Shown here: in pieces, positions 9,116-18,092 of the stretch
How the letters are laid out: the number at the start of each line of letters is the position of its first letter
How positions within the stretch are numbered: position 1 is the first letter of the stretch
Assembly: GCA_963170125.1 (NCBI GenBank)
Contig: CAUJFI010000020.1
Coordinates: forward strand, 17,371-81,370
DNA length: 64,000 nt
Direction: 5' to 3'
Source of the DNA: Deinococcota bacterium
Lineage (GTDB): Bacteria; Deinococcota; Deinococci; Deinococcales; Trueperaceae
Notes under the pieces: generated by a model
Database searches by the model: none
The model's input: the letters and a program-made list of their open reading frames with translations, nothing else
Told to the model about the DNA's origin: nothing
Made by a program: the position numbers and the translations under genes

Positions 9116-10621
9116 ATGAAGCAACGTTACCTGCAGTGGTTGCTCGCGACGGTGTTGGCGGCCCTCGCGTTCGGCAATGCCCAGAGCACGGTCACGGTGG
9201 CCGTCCCAGAGGGCCCTCCGGGCTTCGACCCCCAGAACAACAACCGGGCTGTCGCGTCGGGGATCTACATCAACCTCTTCGACTACCTGATCTTCAAGGA
9301 CGCCGACGGCGCCTTCCAACCCGCGCTCGCCACGGCATGGGAACCGGTATCCGACACGGCGTGGCGCGTGGAACTGCGCCAGGGCGTCCTGTGGCACGAC
9401 GGCGCCCCGTTCACGGCCGCCGACGTGGAGTTCACCTTCGAGCGGGTGGCCAACGACCCCGCCCTGCTGCGACACTCCTACTACGCGGGCATCACCGATG
9501 TCGAGGTGGTGAACGACCACGAGGTCATCTTCCACACCGCGGCGCCCGACCCGACCTTCTTGAGCGCCCTCAGCCGTAACGGCGCGAGCGTGATCCCTCG
9601 GCACTACTACGAGTCGGCGGGCGTCGAGAAGGCGTCGCTCGAGCCGATCGGCACGGGGCCGTACAAGTTCGTCGAGTACCGCACCGACGACCGGCTGGTC
9701 CTCGAGGCCTTCGACGACTACTGGGGCGGTCGCCCCCAGTTCGACAGGGCGGTGTTCCGGGTCATCCCCGAGTCGTCCACCGCCGTCAGCGAGTTGGTGA
9801 CGGGCGGCGTGGACATCGTCACCTCAGTGAAGGTCTCCGAGGTCGCCCGCGTCGAGGCCTCCAGCTCCGCGCACATCGAGCGCGTCGGCAGCAACAGTAC
9901 GCAGTACATCACCTTCAACGTCTCCGAGGGCCAAGTGACCGCCGACCCGCTCGTGCGCGCCGCCATCGACTACGCCGTTGACGATAGCCTGCTCGCCGAG
10001 GTCCTGACCGACGGCGCCGGCGTGCCCGTGCGGGCCAGGGTCTCGCCGGAGACCTCGTTCTCGCCGGCCGGCCTCTACGACACCTACCTCTACGACGTGG
10101 AGCGCGCCCGCGAGCTGTTGGCGGAGGCTGGTTACGCGGCAGGCGGCCTGACGGTGACTCTCATGGGCAACACGGGCCATGCCGACATCGCCGACCTCGT
10201 GGCGGCCATGCTCGCCGAGGTCGGGATCGGCACGAAGATCGAGTTGTTCGAGTCGAGCGTTTGGAACAGCAAGTACTGGCAGCCGGGCGACTTCACGAAC
10301 ATCGCGTTCGGCGCCTCGAGCGACTCCTCGTTCGACTACGGCAACTCCCTCATCGACCTGACGTGCCCCGACGGCGTGCATGCGCGCCGCAGCCACTGGT
10401 GCAACGAGGAGTACACCGACCTGGTCGACGCCGCTAACACGGAGTTCGACCCGGTCAAGCGCGCCGAGCTCCTCAGCGCTGCCACCGACATCCTGTTGGA
10501 CGAGCGCCCACAGTACTACCTCTACAGCAACGCGACGTTCGTGGGGGTCAGCGATCGACTCTCGTTCACGCCGCGCGCCGACTCGCTCATCGTCCTCGCG
10601 GAGACCACCGCGGCGCCCTAG
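9116..10621 (+). CDS. ABC transporter substrate-binding protein, family 5 (Dpp/Opp type)
   Basis: A 501-aa extracytoplasmic binding protein. A signal peptide covers about residues 1-24 (hydrophobic stretch ending near FGNAQS). The mature chain has the family 5 landmarks 'GVLWHDGAPFTAADVEFTFER' region, 'GTGPYKF' and a Tyr-rich C-lobe. The ATG at 9116 is preceded by AGGAGGA at 9104-9110, so I chose it over an in-frame ATG nine codons upstream. It delivers ligand to the two permeases that follow; the M29 enzymes upstream suggest short peptides or related amides. Confidence 0.88.
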   Translation: MKQRYLQWLLATVLAALAFGNAQSTVTVAVPEGPPGFDPQNNNRAVASGIYINLFDYLIFKDADGAFQPALATAWEPVSDTAWRVELRQGVLWHDGAPFTAADVEFTFERVANDPALLRHSYYAGITDVEVVNDHEVIFHTAAPDPTFLSALSRNGASVIPRHYYESAGVEKASLEPIGTGPYKFVEYRTDDRLVLEAFDDYWGGRPQFDRAVFRVIPESSTAVSELVTGGVDIVTSVKVSEVARVEASSSAHIERVGSNSTQYITFNVSEGQVTADPLVRAAIDYAVDDSLLAEVLTDGAGVPVRARVSPETSFSPAGLYDTYLYDVERARELLAEAGYAAGGLTVTLMGNTGHADIADLVAAMLAEVGIGTKIELFESSVWNSKYWQPGDFTNIAFGASSDSSFDYGNSLIDLTCPDGVHARRSHWCNEEYTDLVDAANTEFDPVKRAELLSAATDILLDERPQYYLYSNATFVGVSDRLSFTPRADSLIVLAETTAAP

Positions 10622-10624
10622 GCG

Positions 10625-11563
10625 ATGACTGGTTACGTCCTACGCCGGCTTCTTCAGGTGATCCCGACACTTATCGGGATCACCTTGCTGGTGTTCGTGA
10701 CGTTGAGGCTGTCCGGCGACCCCATCGCCGCCTACCTGGGCAGCGACGCCGCGGACAGCGCCGTGATCACGCCGGAGCAGGAAGCCGCCATCAGACAGCG
10801 TCTGGGGCTGGATCGCCCGCTCGCCGTCCAGTACCTGGTCTTCCTACGCAACGTGGCGCGGGGCGACTTCGGGCAGTCGTTCATCTACCAAGGGCGGCCG
10901 GCCGCGAGCCTCCTGCTCGAGCGCCTGCCCGCCACGGCCGCCTTGGCCGCCGCCGCCCTGGTGATCGCCATCCTGATCTCGCTGCCCGGGGGCATGCTGG
11001 CCGCCGTCAACCGCAACAAGGCGCCGGACACCCTGGTGAACGTCTACTCGGTCATCGGCGACGCCATGCCGAACTTCTGGCTTGGGGTCATGTTGATCCT
11101 CCTGTTCAGCGTGAAGCTGGGCTGGTTGCCCGTGTCAGGCAGCGGCACCTGGCGCCACCTCGTCCTCCCCGCGCTCACCCTGGGAACGAGCATGGCCGCC
11201 CTCCAGACGCGGCTGATGCGCACCGGCCTCATCGAGGCCCTGCAGCAGGACTACGTACGGACGGCGCGCGCGAAGGGGCTCACGCCCAGGACCGTGCTGT
11301 TCAAGCACGCCCTGCGCAACGCGGCGCTCGGCTACGTGACCCTGCTAGGCCTGGCCGTCCCCGGCCTCCTGGGCGGCTCCGTCGTGGTCGAACGGATCTT
11401 CGCCTGGCCCGGCATGGGGCTCCTCTTCATCAACGGGCTCGGTGGACGCGACATGGCCCTGATCCAGGCGGTGGTCATCTTCTCGGCGGCGATGGTCATC
11501 CTCGCCAACCTGGGCGTCGACCTCCTCTACACCGTCATAGACCCGCGGATCCGGTACCAGTGA
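10625..11563 (+). CDS. ABC transporter permease, DppB type
   Basis: A 312-aa inner-membrane permease with six predicted helices. The N-terminal 'YVLRRLLQVIPTLIGITLLVF' start is typical of DppB/OppB. The ATPase-docking EAA loop is visible around 'ARAKGLTPRTVLFKHALRNA'. It starts 3 nt after the binding-protein stop and overlaps the second permease by 4 nt. It forms half of the transmembrane channel. Confidence 0.9.
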   Translation: MTGYVLRRLLQVIPTLIGITLLVFVTLRLSGDPIAAYLGSDAADSAVITPEQEAAIRQRLGLDRPLAVQYLVFLRNVARGDFGQSFIYQGRPAASLLLERLPATAALAAAALVIAILISLPGGMLAAVNRNKAPDTLVNVYSVIGDAMPNFWLGVMLILLFSVKLGWLPVSGSGTWRHLVLPALTLGTSMAALQTRLMRTGLIEALQQDYVRTARAKGLTPRTVLFKHALRNAALGYVTLLGLAVPGLLGGSVVVERIFAWPGMGLLFINGLGGRDMALIQAVVIFSAAMVILANLGVDLLYTVIDPRIRYQ

Positions 11564-12405
11564 GAAGGCTGAAGGGCATCCTGCGCAACCCGCTGGCCGT
11601 CATCGGGGCGGCGCTCCTCCTCGCGTTCCTGCTGATAGCGGCGTTCGCGACGGCCCTCGCACCCCACGACCCCGCACTGCAGAACCTGCGCGCGCGCCTG
11701 CTGCCGCCCTTCTGGCTGGAAGGCGGAAGACCGGAGTACCCGCTCGGCACCGACCAGCTGGGGCGCGACCTCCTGTCGCGCGTCCTCTACGGCAGCCGCG
11801 TGGCCGTGATGGTCGCCTTCGGCGCCACCAGCCTCGCCATGCTCATCGGCGTGCTGCTCGGCCTGATCTCCGGGTACTTCAGGGGCGCCTGGGACACCGC
11901 CATCATGCGGCTCGTCGACATCATCGTCTCGGTGCCCAACACCATCTTGTACCTGACCATCCTGGCGCTGGCCGGGCCGAGCCTGCCGCTGCTCATCCTC
12001 GTGATAGGGCTGCTTGGCTGGACCACCACGGCGAGGGTCATCCGCAGTGAGGTCCTGTCCCTCGGAAAGCGCGAGTACGTCGAAGCATCGCGCGCCCTCG
12101 GCAGACGCGAGGGCGCGACGGCCTTCAGGCACGTGCTGCCCAACATCATGGGCAGCGTCATCGCGCTGGGAACGTTGAAAGCCTCCGCCACCATCATCAT
12201 CGAGTCGACCCTCAGCTACCTCGGCTTCGGGGTCCAGCCGCCGACCCTGACGTGGGGTCAGCTGCTCTCGCAGGGTCAGCAGTACGTGTCGACCGCCTGG
12301 TGGCTCTCGACGTTCCCGGGGATCGCGATCACGCTACTCTCCTTGAGCCTCATCTTCCTCGGCAACTGGCTTAGGGACGTGTTCGACCCCAGGGTCGCCC
12401 CGTAG
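11560..12405 (+). CDS. ABC transporter permease, DppC type
   Basis: A 281-aa partner permease. It has the DppC N-terminal pattern (short cytoplasmic segment, first helix, then 'LAPHDPALQNL' and 'YPLGTDQLGRDLLSRVLYG') and the EAA loop 'ASRALGRREGATAFRHVLPN'. The GTG start overlaps the DppB stop. No DppD/DppF ATPase gene follows: the next gene is an unrelated membrane enzyme, so the ATPases must be shared from another locus. Confidence 0.9.
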   Translation: MRRLKGILRNPLAVIGAALLLAFLLIAAFATALAPHDPALQNLRARLLPPFWLEGGRPEYPLGTDQLGRDLLSRVLYGSRVAVMVAFGATSLAMLIGVLLGLISGYFRGAWDTAIMRLVDIIVSVPNTILYLTILALAGPSLPLLILVIGLLGWTTTARVIRSEVLSLGKREYVEASRALGRREGATAFRHVLPNIMGSVIALGTLKASATIIIESTLSYLGFGVQPPTLTWGQLLSQGQQYVSTAWWLSTFPGIAITLLSLSLIFLGNWLRDVFDPRVAP

Positions 12406-12514
12406 CCCGAGGGACTTCCCGACCTGGCAACACCGATAGTGGAACGGTACATTGCTTTCAAGAGGGCTTCCGCGAGCGCGGGCGAGGCATCTCTCGGCGG
12501 GGAAGGTGACGCAG

Positions 12515-13243
12515 GTGCTTCGAGAAGCGTTGATCGTTGGCGCGGCTTTCTTGGCGTACTACGCCGCAGTCGTCGTAGTCCTCCTCGCGGCGCGGCGCCT
12601 GCTCAAACCGCCCGGCGAGCTGGTCCGCAAGCTGTTCCACATCAGCGTGGCTGGTTCCATGTTCGTGCCGCTGCACCTCTTGAGCTCCTGGCAGCTCGCG
12701 ACGGGCATGCTCTTGGGGTTCGGCGTCCTCTTCTACATCGTGATCAGTTGGGCAGGTCGCTACCCACGCTTCATGCGGGCCCTCCACGAGCGACACCCGG
12801 GCGAGGTCCGCTCGAGCCTGGCGCTCATGTTCTTCACCATGGCCGTGCTCTTCGCCCTCGGTTGGGGTTGGCTCGGTCCGGACTCCAAGTTCATGGTCGT
12901 GGCCCCGATCCTGGGGTGGGGGTTCGGCGACGCGTCCGCGGCGCTCGTCGGCAAGAAGTGGGGCAGGCACAGGCTCAGCCACCCGTGGGTGGACAACAAG
13001 AAGACGACAGAGGGCACCATCGCCATGTTCGTGTTCGCCACCGCCGCCATCCTCGTCACGCTCATCGGTTACACCGCGTGGCCGTGGTACGCGTGCCTCC
13101 TCGTGGCCTTGCTCGTGGCGCCGGTGACGGCCGTGGTCGAGCTCGTCACCAGGAACGGCCTCGATACCATCACCGTTCCCCTGGCCACGTTCGCCTGGCT
13201 GCTCGCGGTCGTGACGCTGTTCGGGCGGCTAGGAGTCCTCTGA
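12515..13243 (+). CDS. Phytol/dolichol kinase-like membrane protein (CdsA superfamily)
   Basis: A polytopic membrane protein with about seven helices. The 'ELVRKLFHIS' motif and the later 'ALVGKKWGRH' and 'NKKTTEGTIAMF' motifs are hallmarks of CTP-dependent phytol and dolichol kinases and of the related phosphatidate cytidylyltransferases. It would phosphorylate a prenyl alcohol at the membrane. I chose GTG 12515 because AAGGTG lies 6-8 nt before it; GTG 12506 and TTG 12452 are in-frame alternatives, which would add an Arg-rich N-terminus. It is separated by over 100 nt from the transporter operon and is probably expressed separately. Confidence 0.7.
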   Translation: MLREALIVGAAFLAYYAAVVVVLLAARRLLKPPGELVRKLFHISVAGSMFVPLHLLSSWQLATGMLLGFGVLFYIVISWAGRYPRFMRALHERHPGEVRSSLALMFFTMAVLFALGWGWLGPDSKFMVVAPILGWGFGDASAALVGKKWGRHRLSHPWVDNKKTTEGTIAMFVFATAAILVTLIGYTAWPWYACLLVALLVAPVTAVVELVTRNGLDTITVPLATFAWLLAVVTLFGRLGVL

Positions 13244-13256
13244 TCGGCGCCCTCAG

Positions 13257-13907
13257 ATGAACAGCGCCACCCACGACGTTTCGCGACCGGGGGCCGGCCA
13301 GCACGCCGCCAAGAGCGAACGGACGCTCCTCGCCTCATGGCTGTTGAGCGCCCCCGGTCCGGTCGTGACGGGTATCGCCGTCGCCATGAGTTCGTCAGCA
13401 ACCCAGATCGCCGACGCCATCCGCCGAACGCTAGAGCTGGCGGCACTCTTCACGGGCTGGTGGACGTTCCGCCGGCGCAAACGCGTCGCCTCCGACGCGG
13501 AGCGGCTCAGGCTGGAACGCAGGTCCGAGATGAGCGTGGCGCTCGCCATGGCGATCTCCGGCGTGATCATGCTCCTCATCGGGGGCTACCGGTTCTTGAA
13601 CTACGAGCCGGGCGGCAACGTGATCGTCGGGTTGATCGTGGCCGTGCTGGGCGGGGGCGTCAACGCGACCTTCTGGGTGAGGTACACGAGGCTGCTACGC
13701 CACGCCCCCGACCCGGTCCTGGCGGGGCAGCTCAAGCTCTACCGAGCGAAGACCATGGTCGATCTCGCGGTCACGACGGCGCTCCTCACCGTCGCGCTCA
13801 TCCCGACCCAGCCGGTGACGCGCTACGTCGACACGCTAGGCTCCGTGTTCGTGGCCTGCTACCTGATCCTCCAGGCGCTGAGCTTCCGGCGGGCCAAGGC
13901 GGCATGA
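13257..13907 (+). CDS. CDF-like membrane protein lacking the usual metal-binding residues
   Basis: A 216-aa protein that resembles the transmembrane half of cation diffusion facilitators, with about six helices and no C-terminal cytoplasmic domain. In normal CDF transporters helices 2 and 5 each carry an His/Asp-x3-Asp metal site. Here helix 2 reads 'ADAIRRTLEL' (Arg and Glu instead of His/Asp and Asp), and helix 5 reads 'YRAKTMVDLA' with only the final Asp. Metal transport by the known mechanism is therefore doubtful. It begins 14 nt after the phytol-kinase-like gene and probably shares its transcript. Confidence 0.6.
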   Translation: MNSATHDVSRPGAGQHAAKSERTLLASWLLSAPGPVVTGIAVAMSSSATQIADAIRRTLELAALFTGWWTFRRRKRVASDAERLRLERRSEMSVALAMAISGVIMLLIGGYRFLNYEPGGNVIVGLIVAVLGGGVNATFWVRYTRLLRHAPDPVLAGQLKLYRAKTMVDLAVTTALLTVALIPTQPVTRYVDTLGSVFVACYLILQALSFRRAKAA

Positions 13908-13996
13908 GGTCGCCACGTCGTCCAGCACGATGATCCCGAGCTCGTCGCGGCGGCGCCTGGTCTGCACCGACGCTGGCTCGCGCTGGCTACAACGGA

Positions 13997-14029
13997 CCGC
14001 CCCCGCCCGATCACCCAGGGCGAGGGCGG
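13997..14029. terminator. GC-rich bidirectional terminator hairpin
   Basis: CCGCCCCCGCCC and GGGCGAGGGCGG form a 12-bp stem with one mismatch around a 9-nt loop. It sits between the CDF-like gene and the convergent lipoprotein gene. There is no T-tract. Confidence 0.6.
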
Positions 14030-14032
14030 CGA

Positions 14033-14049
14033 ACCGAACCTGGTTCGGT
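14033..14049. repeat. 17-bp palindrome resembling the LacI operators at 21.1 kb
   Basis: ACCGAACC, T, GGTTCGGT is an 8-bp inverted repeat with a single central base. It lies between two convergent genes, so it is more likely part of a terminator than an operator. The CGAACC half-site matches those at 21086 and 21170, but the centre is one base different in length. Confidence 0.4.
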
Positions 14050-14059
14050 GGAGGTCAGC

Positions 14060-14797
14060 TCAGACTGCGCCGACCACGTTGAAGTACAGCTCCTCCGCGT
14101 CGTCGTTCCCGAACACCACGCCTGTCACGTCACCCGTGTCCGGGTCGTGTTGGAAGGACAACGCTACCTGGTTCCAGCCGGCCGTCAGGTCGAGCTCGAC
14201 CGTGAGCGGGGCGCTATCGAAGCTGCACGTGGCCGCGCCGGAGGTCACGCTCACGTCATCGGTTGCGAAGAGCCAGGTCACGATGGTGTAGTCGCTGATG
14301 TCGCCGGGGCCTTCGAAGTCCACGGGGGCCGTGGTGACGATGCTGAAGCCGGAGCCCATGATCGACAGGAAGACGACCCCTGGCAGGTTGAGGTAACCGG
14401 CCATGTAGAGGTAGCTGACCCGCGCGGTGATCGAGTCCGCCGTCAACGGGCACTCGATCAAGTCCTCCATCACCGCGAGATCGGCAGCCGGGGCCAACAC
14501 GGACGCCGGGATGTCCTCGGCGGCTGGCAGCGGCAGCTCGAACGTGCCGTCGGCGGCGATCGCCACCGGCTCGGAGGCGAACAGTCCGGGGATCACCTCC
14601 GTCATCGCCGCGGAGGTGAGCGCGCTGGGGTCGAGCATCACCATGCTTGCGCCGAGGACCTTGAAGTCTGGGGTCGGGTAGCTGACCGTACCCGCCACCG
14701 ATGGCACGGGTGGCGGCTCCTCGGTCCTTGGCGCCTGAGCACACGCAGCCAGGGCGACTACTACCCCCAACATGAGGACGGGAAGTGAACGCTTCAC
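14060..14797 (-). CDS. Putative secreted lipoprotein of unknown function
   Basis: A 245-aa protein. The first 20 residues are a lipoprotein signal (KR followed by a hydrophobic stretch) ending in the lipobox LAAC. A Pro/Glu-rich linker follows, then a mature part rich in beta-strand-like segments, acidic residues and a few Cys (CPLT, ATCSF). I recognise no domain. The GTG start at 14797 is preceded by GAGAGGAGG at good spacing; longer in-frame starts would put charged residues before the signal. Probably anchored on the outer face of the cytoplasmic membrane. Confidence 0.65.
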   Translation of the reverse strand: MKRSLPVLMLGVVVALAACAQAPRTEEPPPVPSVAGTVSYPTPDFKVLGASMVMLDPSALTSAAMTEVIPGLFASEPVAIAADGTFELPLPAAEDIPASVLAPAADLAVMEDLIECPLTADSITARVSYLYMAGYLNLPGVVFLSIMGSGFSIVTTAPVDFEGPGDISDYTIVTWLFATDDVSVTSGAATCSFDSAPLTVELDLTAGWNQVALSFQHDPDTGDVTGVVFGNDDAEELYFNVVGAV

Positions 14798-14925
14798 GGG
14801 TAGACCTCCTCTCGGCCGCCCTGGGTTCCGGCGGCCGGTGAACACATGACGGTTACATGCCTGCTTCCGCGAGATGGTGAACGGCTCCACACGACGGCCA
14901 TCGCCTGAACGGCCGGAGTGGCGAA

Positions 14926-15860
14926 GTGAGGATGCGAGGATGCGCGTCCAGCACGACCGCTACGATCCGGGCCCGCGATGCGAAGCGGACGGCGGTAACG
15001 CTTCACCAGGGGCCGATCGGTCAGATAGTCTCCTTCCGCTCCACCTTCGCCGTCATCCCGCTCATGATCTTCCTGCTGGTGCGCAGGGAGTTCCCCGGCG
15101 GCCTCGCCACCAAGCGCCCGCTCGGCCACCTCGCTCGGTCGGCGTTCGGCACCGCCAGCATGTTCCTTTCCTTCGCGACGATCGCGCGCTTGCCACTCGC
15201 CGACTCGACGCTCGTTGGGTACGTAACGCCGCTCCTGACCGCGCTCCTCGGCGGTCTCCTCCTCCATGAGGCCTGACGCGCTCCAAGCTGACCGGGATCT
15301 TCCTCGGGGTGTGTGGCGTGCTCGTGCTCACGCTGCCACAGCTGGTGGGCACGACGATCGACACGACGCGACTAGTCGGCTACGGCCTCGGCCTGCTCTC
15401 CGCGGTCCTCGCGGCCGGGGCGATGATCCAGGTGCGGCGGCTGGGTACCACCGAGTCGCCTGGCGCGATCGCCCTCTACTTCGTGCTCGTCTCGGCGCTC
15501 GTTTCGCTCTTCACGCTCCCAACTGGCTGGGTCGCTCCGAGCGTCGGCACCCTCGTCATGCTCGTGCTCGCCGGGCTGGTCGGCGGCTTGGCGCACATAG
15601 CCATGACGCTCTCGTACCGCTACGCTGAGGCCTCGACCCTCGCCCAGTTCGAGTACCTGTCGCTCATCTGGGCCGGCGTCCTGGACCTCACCGTCTTCCA
15701 CATCGGGCTGAGCCCGTGGTTCATCTTGGCGGTGCCGCTACTCCTGACGGGCGCCGCCGTCTCCACCGGCATGGTCGGCGAGCAGCTGCAGAGGCTCGCT
15801 AGGCGTAGACGGGGGCGCCTGCCACACGCGGAGCGCCCCGCACGCAAACGCGCCGCTTAG
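14926..15860 (+). pseudogene. Broken EamA/DMT-family transporter (5' truncation and one frameshift)
   Basis: Two pieces in different frames together make one EamA (drug/metabolite transporter) protein. The first ends in 'LLGGLLLHEA' at 15276. The second resumes with residues equivalent to 'LTRSKLTGIFLGVCGV' and runs to 15860. Adding one C before the TGA at about 15274 would restore a continuous frame, so a single-base deletion in a short C run explains the break. The first transmembrane helix normally found before 'PIGQIVSFRS' is also missing, and the preceding residues look non-homologous. The frameshift alone could be a sequencing error; with the missing helix, a pseudogene is more likely. 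Confidence 0.72.
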
Positions 15861-15900
15861 CGCCGCTCCGCCCCAGGGCCTCGCGCGGCCGCGCCTGCCG

Positions 15901-17637
15901 TCAACTGCAGCAGGAACCCTCGCCCTCCGACCGCTCCTCCAGCCGACAGAAGCACGACGAGCCTATCCGTACGTCCGCTCGCGCGAGCGCGACCGCCAGG
16001 CGCTGCCTGAACGGGTCCGCCTCCGCCTGCCTCCCGAGGCGCTCGTAACACTCGACCAGGCCATGCAACGCCCAGACGTTGTCGGGGTGCTGCAACGAGC
16101 GCGGCACGTTGCCGCTCAGGCCGAGGTCCTCCCGGTACGCCTCCAGGGCTTCCGCCGCGCGACCACGCTCGAGGAGCAGCGCGCCGAGCGCGTGACGAAC
16201 GGGCTGCATCCACGCCCAAGGCTCGTCGTACGGCAAGGTGTCGGAGAGGGCGATGGCCTCGCGCAGCGCCTCGAACGCCCCGTCGAACTCGCGGGCCCGG
16301 TACTTGACCTCGCCGTCGAGCATCTTCGCGGCCACGGCGAGGATGTCGAGACACGTGTTGTTGAACACCGTCCGGCTGGCGGGCACCCGCGCCACGGCCG
16401 CCTCGAACGCGCGCTGCTCCTCGCGCGCGCCCGGCACCTCGCCGAGGGCCGCGAGGGCCACCCCGCGCGCGTAGCGCGTCATGGCGGTCGTCACGCAGTA
16501 GAGGTCCGGGTCGGCCGGCAGCGGCAGGGCCAGAACGTCGTGCCAGCGCCCGAAGCGGATGAGCGCGTGCACACGCATGCTCAGGAAGCCCTCGAGCCAG
16601 TCCGCCATGGGCGGCAGCTCCACGCGCAGCAGGCTCTCCGGCAGCGCCTCCTCCAACTGTCTGGCACCCTCAAGCGCCGGCCCAAGCTGGCCGAGGAAGA
16701 GCGCGGAGTAGATCTTGAAGTGGATGTTGTGGCAGCGGTAGAGCGTGTAGAAGTCCCCGCCGCCTCCGCGCGCGAAGAGGCGGTCGTCCGCCGCCATCCC
16801 TAGTTCGTTCGCCACGAGCGAGTCGTGGTAGTTGCCGCACAGGACGTCAATGTGCGAGGGCATGTGGCGCAAGTGACCCGAGCCGGGCACGAGGTCGCGC
16901 AGCGCGTCGGCCGCCCGCAGCGCCGCCTCGGGACGCGGCGACATCTCCAGCGTGTGGATGTAGAGGTGCAACAGCCCGGGGTGCCCTTGCTCGCCCGCGG
17001 CGTCACGCTCGGCCAGCGCCCTCTCGAGAACGGTCTGCGCCTCGAGGGTGTCGGCCCCGGTCGCCGGCTCACCGGTCGCCAGGTCCCACAGCTTCCACGG
17101 CGTCCGGTTGATGAGCGCCTCCGCGAACAGGGCCGCGACGTCCGGGTCGTGCGGGTGGGCCGCGTGGACCGCGCGCATCGCACCGGCGTAGTCGTCGTTC
17201 CACGCTTGGAAGGGCGGCGCGTCGGACGACACCTCGGAAGCGGGGTAGCGGCGCATCAGGGCCTCCGCGAGCGCCCCCTCGGTGGGCCATGCGTCCGCCC
17301 CCGCGGCCCGCAGGGCCTCGACGGCCGCGCGCGCGGCACCGTGAGCCAAGGCGAGGGCCTCGCGCCGCTCCTCCTCGAGGAACGCTTCCCAGGGCTTGTT
17401 GTAGTTGCAGCCGGCCGCGTACGCGACGCCCCACCATGCCATCGCGCAGCCGGGGTCGGCGCTCGCCGCGCGCTGGAAGCAGCGGATGGCCTCCTCGTGG
17501 TGGTAGCCGTAGCACCAGGCCAGGCCGCGGTCGAACCAGAGTTGCGCCTCAGGGGAGGTCGTACGCACCCGCCTCGAGTACGGGCCCAGGTCGTGATGAC
17601 CGTCGCCGGCCACGCCGAGTTCAGCCACTCGCTCCAC
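15901..17637 (-). CDS. Tetratricopeptide-repeat protein of a conserved bacterial family
   Basis: A 578-aa, mostly helical cytoplasmic protein. TPR units are visible from the N-terminus ('YGYHHEEAIRCFQRAASADP') and near the C-terminus. The centre has a His-rich conserved block: 'LHLYIHTLEMSP', then 'VPGSGHLRHMPSHID'. This block recurs in a widespread uncharacterised TPR family and could bind metal. The C-terminus carries an unusual Cys cluster (CFC and CC). The GTG start has CAGGAGG six nt upstream. No partner gene is adjacent, and the function is unknown. Confidence 0.78.
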   Translation of the reverse strand: MERVAELGVAGDGHHDLGPYSRRVRTTSPEAQLWFDRGLAWCYGYHHEEAIRCFQRAASADPGCAMAWWGVAYAAGCNYNKPWEAFLEEERREALALAHGAARAAVEALRAAGADAWPTEGALAEALMRRYPASEVSSDAPPFQAWNDDYAGAMRAVHAAHPHDPDVAALFAEALINRTPWKLWDLATGEPATGADTLEAQTVLERALAERDAAGEQGHPGLLHLYIHTLEMSPRPEAALRAADALRDLVPGSGHLRHMPSHIDVLCGNYHDSLVANELGMAADDRLFARGGGGDFYTLYRCHNIHFKIYSALFLGQLGPALEGARQLEEALPESLLRVELPPMADWLEGFLSMRVHALIRFGRWHDVLALPLPADPDLYCVTTAMTRYARGVALAALGEVPGAREEQRAFEAAVARVPASRTVFNNTCLDILAVAAKMLDGEVKYRAREFDGAFEALREAIALSDTLPYDEPWAWMQPVRHALGALLLERGRAAEALEAYREDLGLSGNVPRSLQHPDNVWALHGLVECYERLGRQAEADPFRQRLAVALARADVRIGSSCFCRLEERSEGEGSCCS

Positions 17638-17820
17638 TTTCGCCTCCTGAACGACGGCCGCGCGGACACGGTCCGCGGCGGTCCCGTCTGATATTGCTGC
17701 TTGGGCATGTTACAGGCTGACGGTCAGGTTCAGCGCATGAGCTTACTCGCATCGACGGATGCAGGCCGGCGAGGCGCCGCCCAGCTACGTCGTCGGGCGG
17801 TTGGGGTCACAGGGAGAGCG

Positions 17821-17847
17821 TTGACTAGGCGTCTTCGGTGCTAGATG
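17821..17847 (+). promoter_or_regulatory. Possible promoter of the vapBC pair
   Basis: TTGACT at 17821 and TAGATG at 17842 resemble -35 and -10 boxes with a short 15-nt spacer, just before the antitoxin start at 17856. The region from the TPR gene start to here (about 180 bp) shows nothing else that I can support. Confidence 0.35.
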
Positions 17848-17855
17848 TTTGATGC

Positions 17856-18092
17856 ATGATGCGGCACCGCACGACGTTGGCCATCGACGAGGATGTCCTG
17901 GCTTATGCCAGGCAGCTCTCGGAAGCGAGCGGCAAGCCGCTCGGCACCGTCATCTCAGACCTAGTCCGCACGGCCATGACGAAGCCCGAAGCAACGTCCA
18001 CACGTAATGACATCCGACTCCTACCTACCGGCACGGCGGCTGGTCGCGCGACCCTGGCGGATGTGAACCGCCTGCGGGACGAGTCGCCGTGA
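17856..18092 (+). CDS. vapB: VapB-type antitoxin
   Basis: A 78-aa protein whose N-terminus (RTTLAIDEDVLAYARQLSEASGKPLGTVISDLVRTA) has the ribbon-helix-helix pattern of VapB antitoxins, followed by a disordered toxin-binding tail. It would bind and neutralise the PIN toxin encoded next and repress its own promoter. The stop overlaps the toxin start by 4 nt (GTGA), the usual coupling that keeps the antitoxin in excess. Confidence 0.75.
   Translation: MMRHRTTLAIDEDVLAYARQLSEASGKPLGTVISDLVRTAMTKPEATSTRNDIRLLPTGTAAGRATLADVNRLRDESP

Noticed and set aside
17657..17679. Hairpin upstream of the TPR protein gene
   Set aside because: The stem needs a 2-nt bulge and lies in the 5' region of a single gene; in sequence this GC-rich it is not convincing as a terminator or operator.
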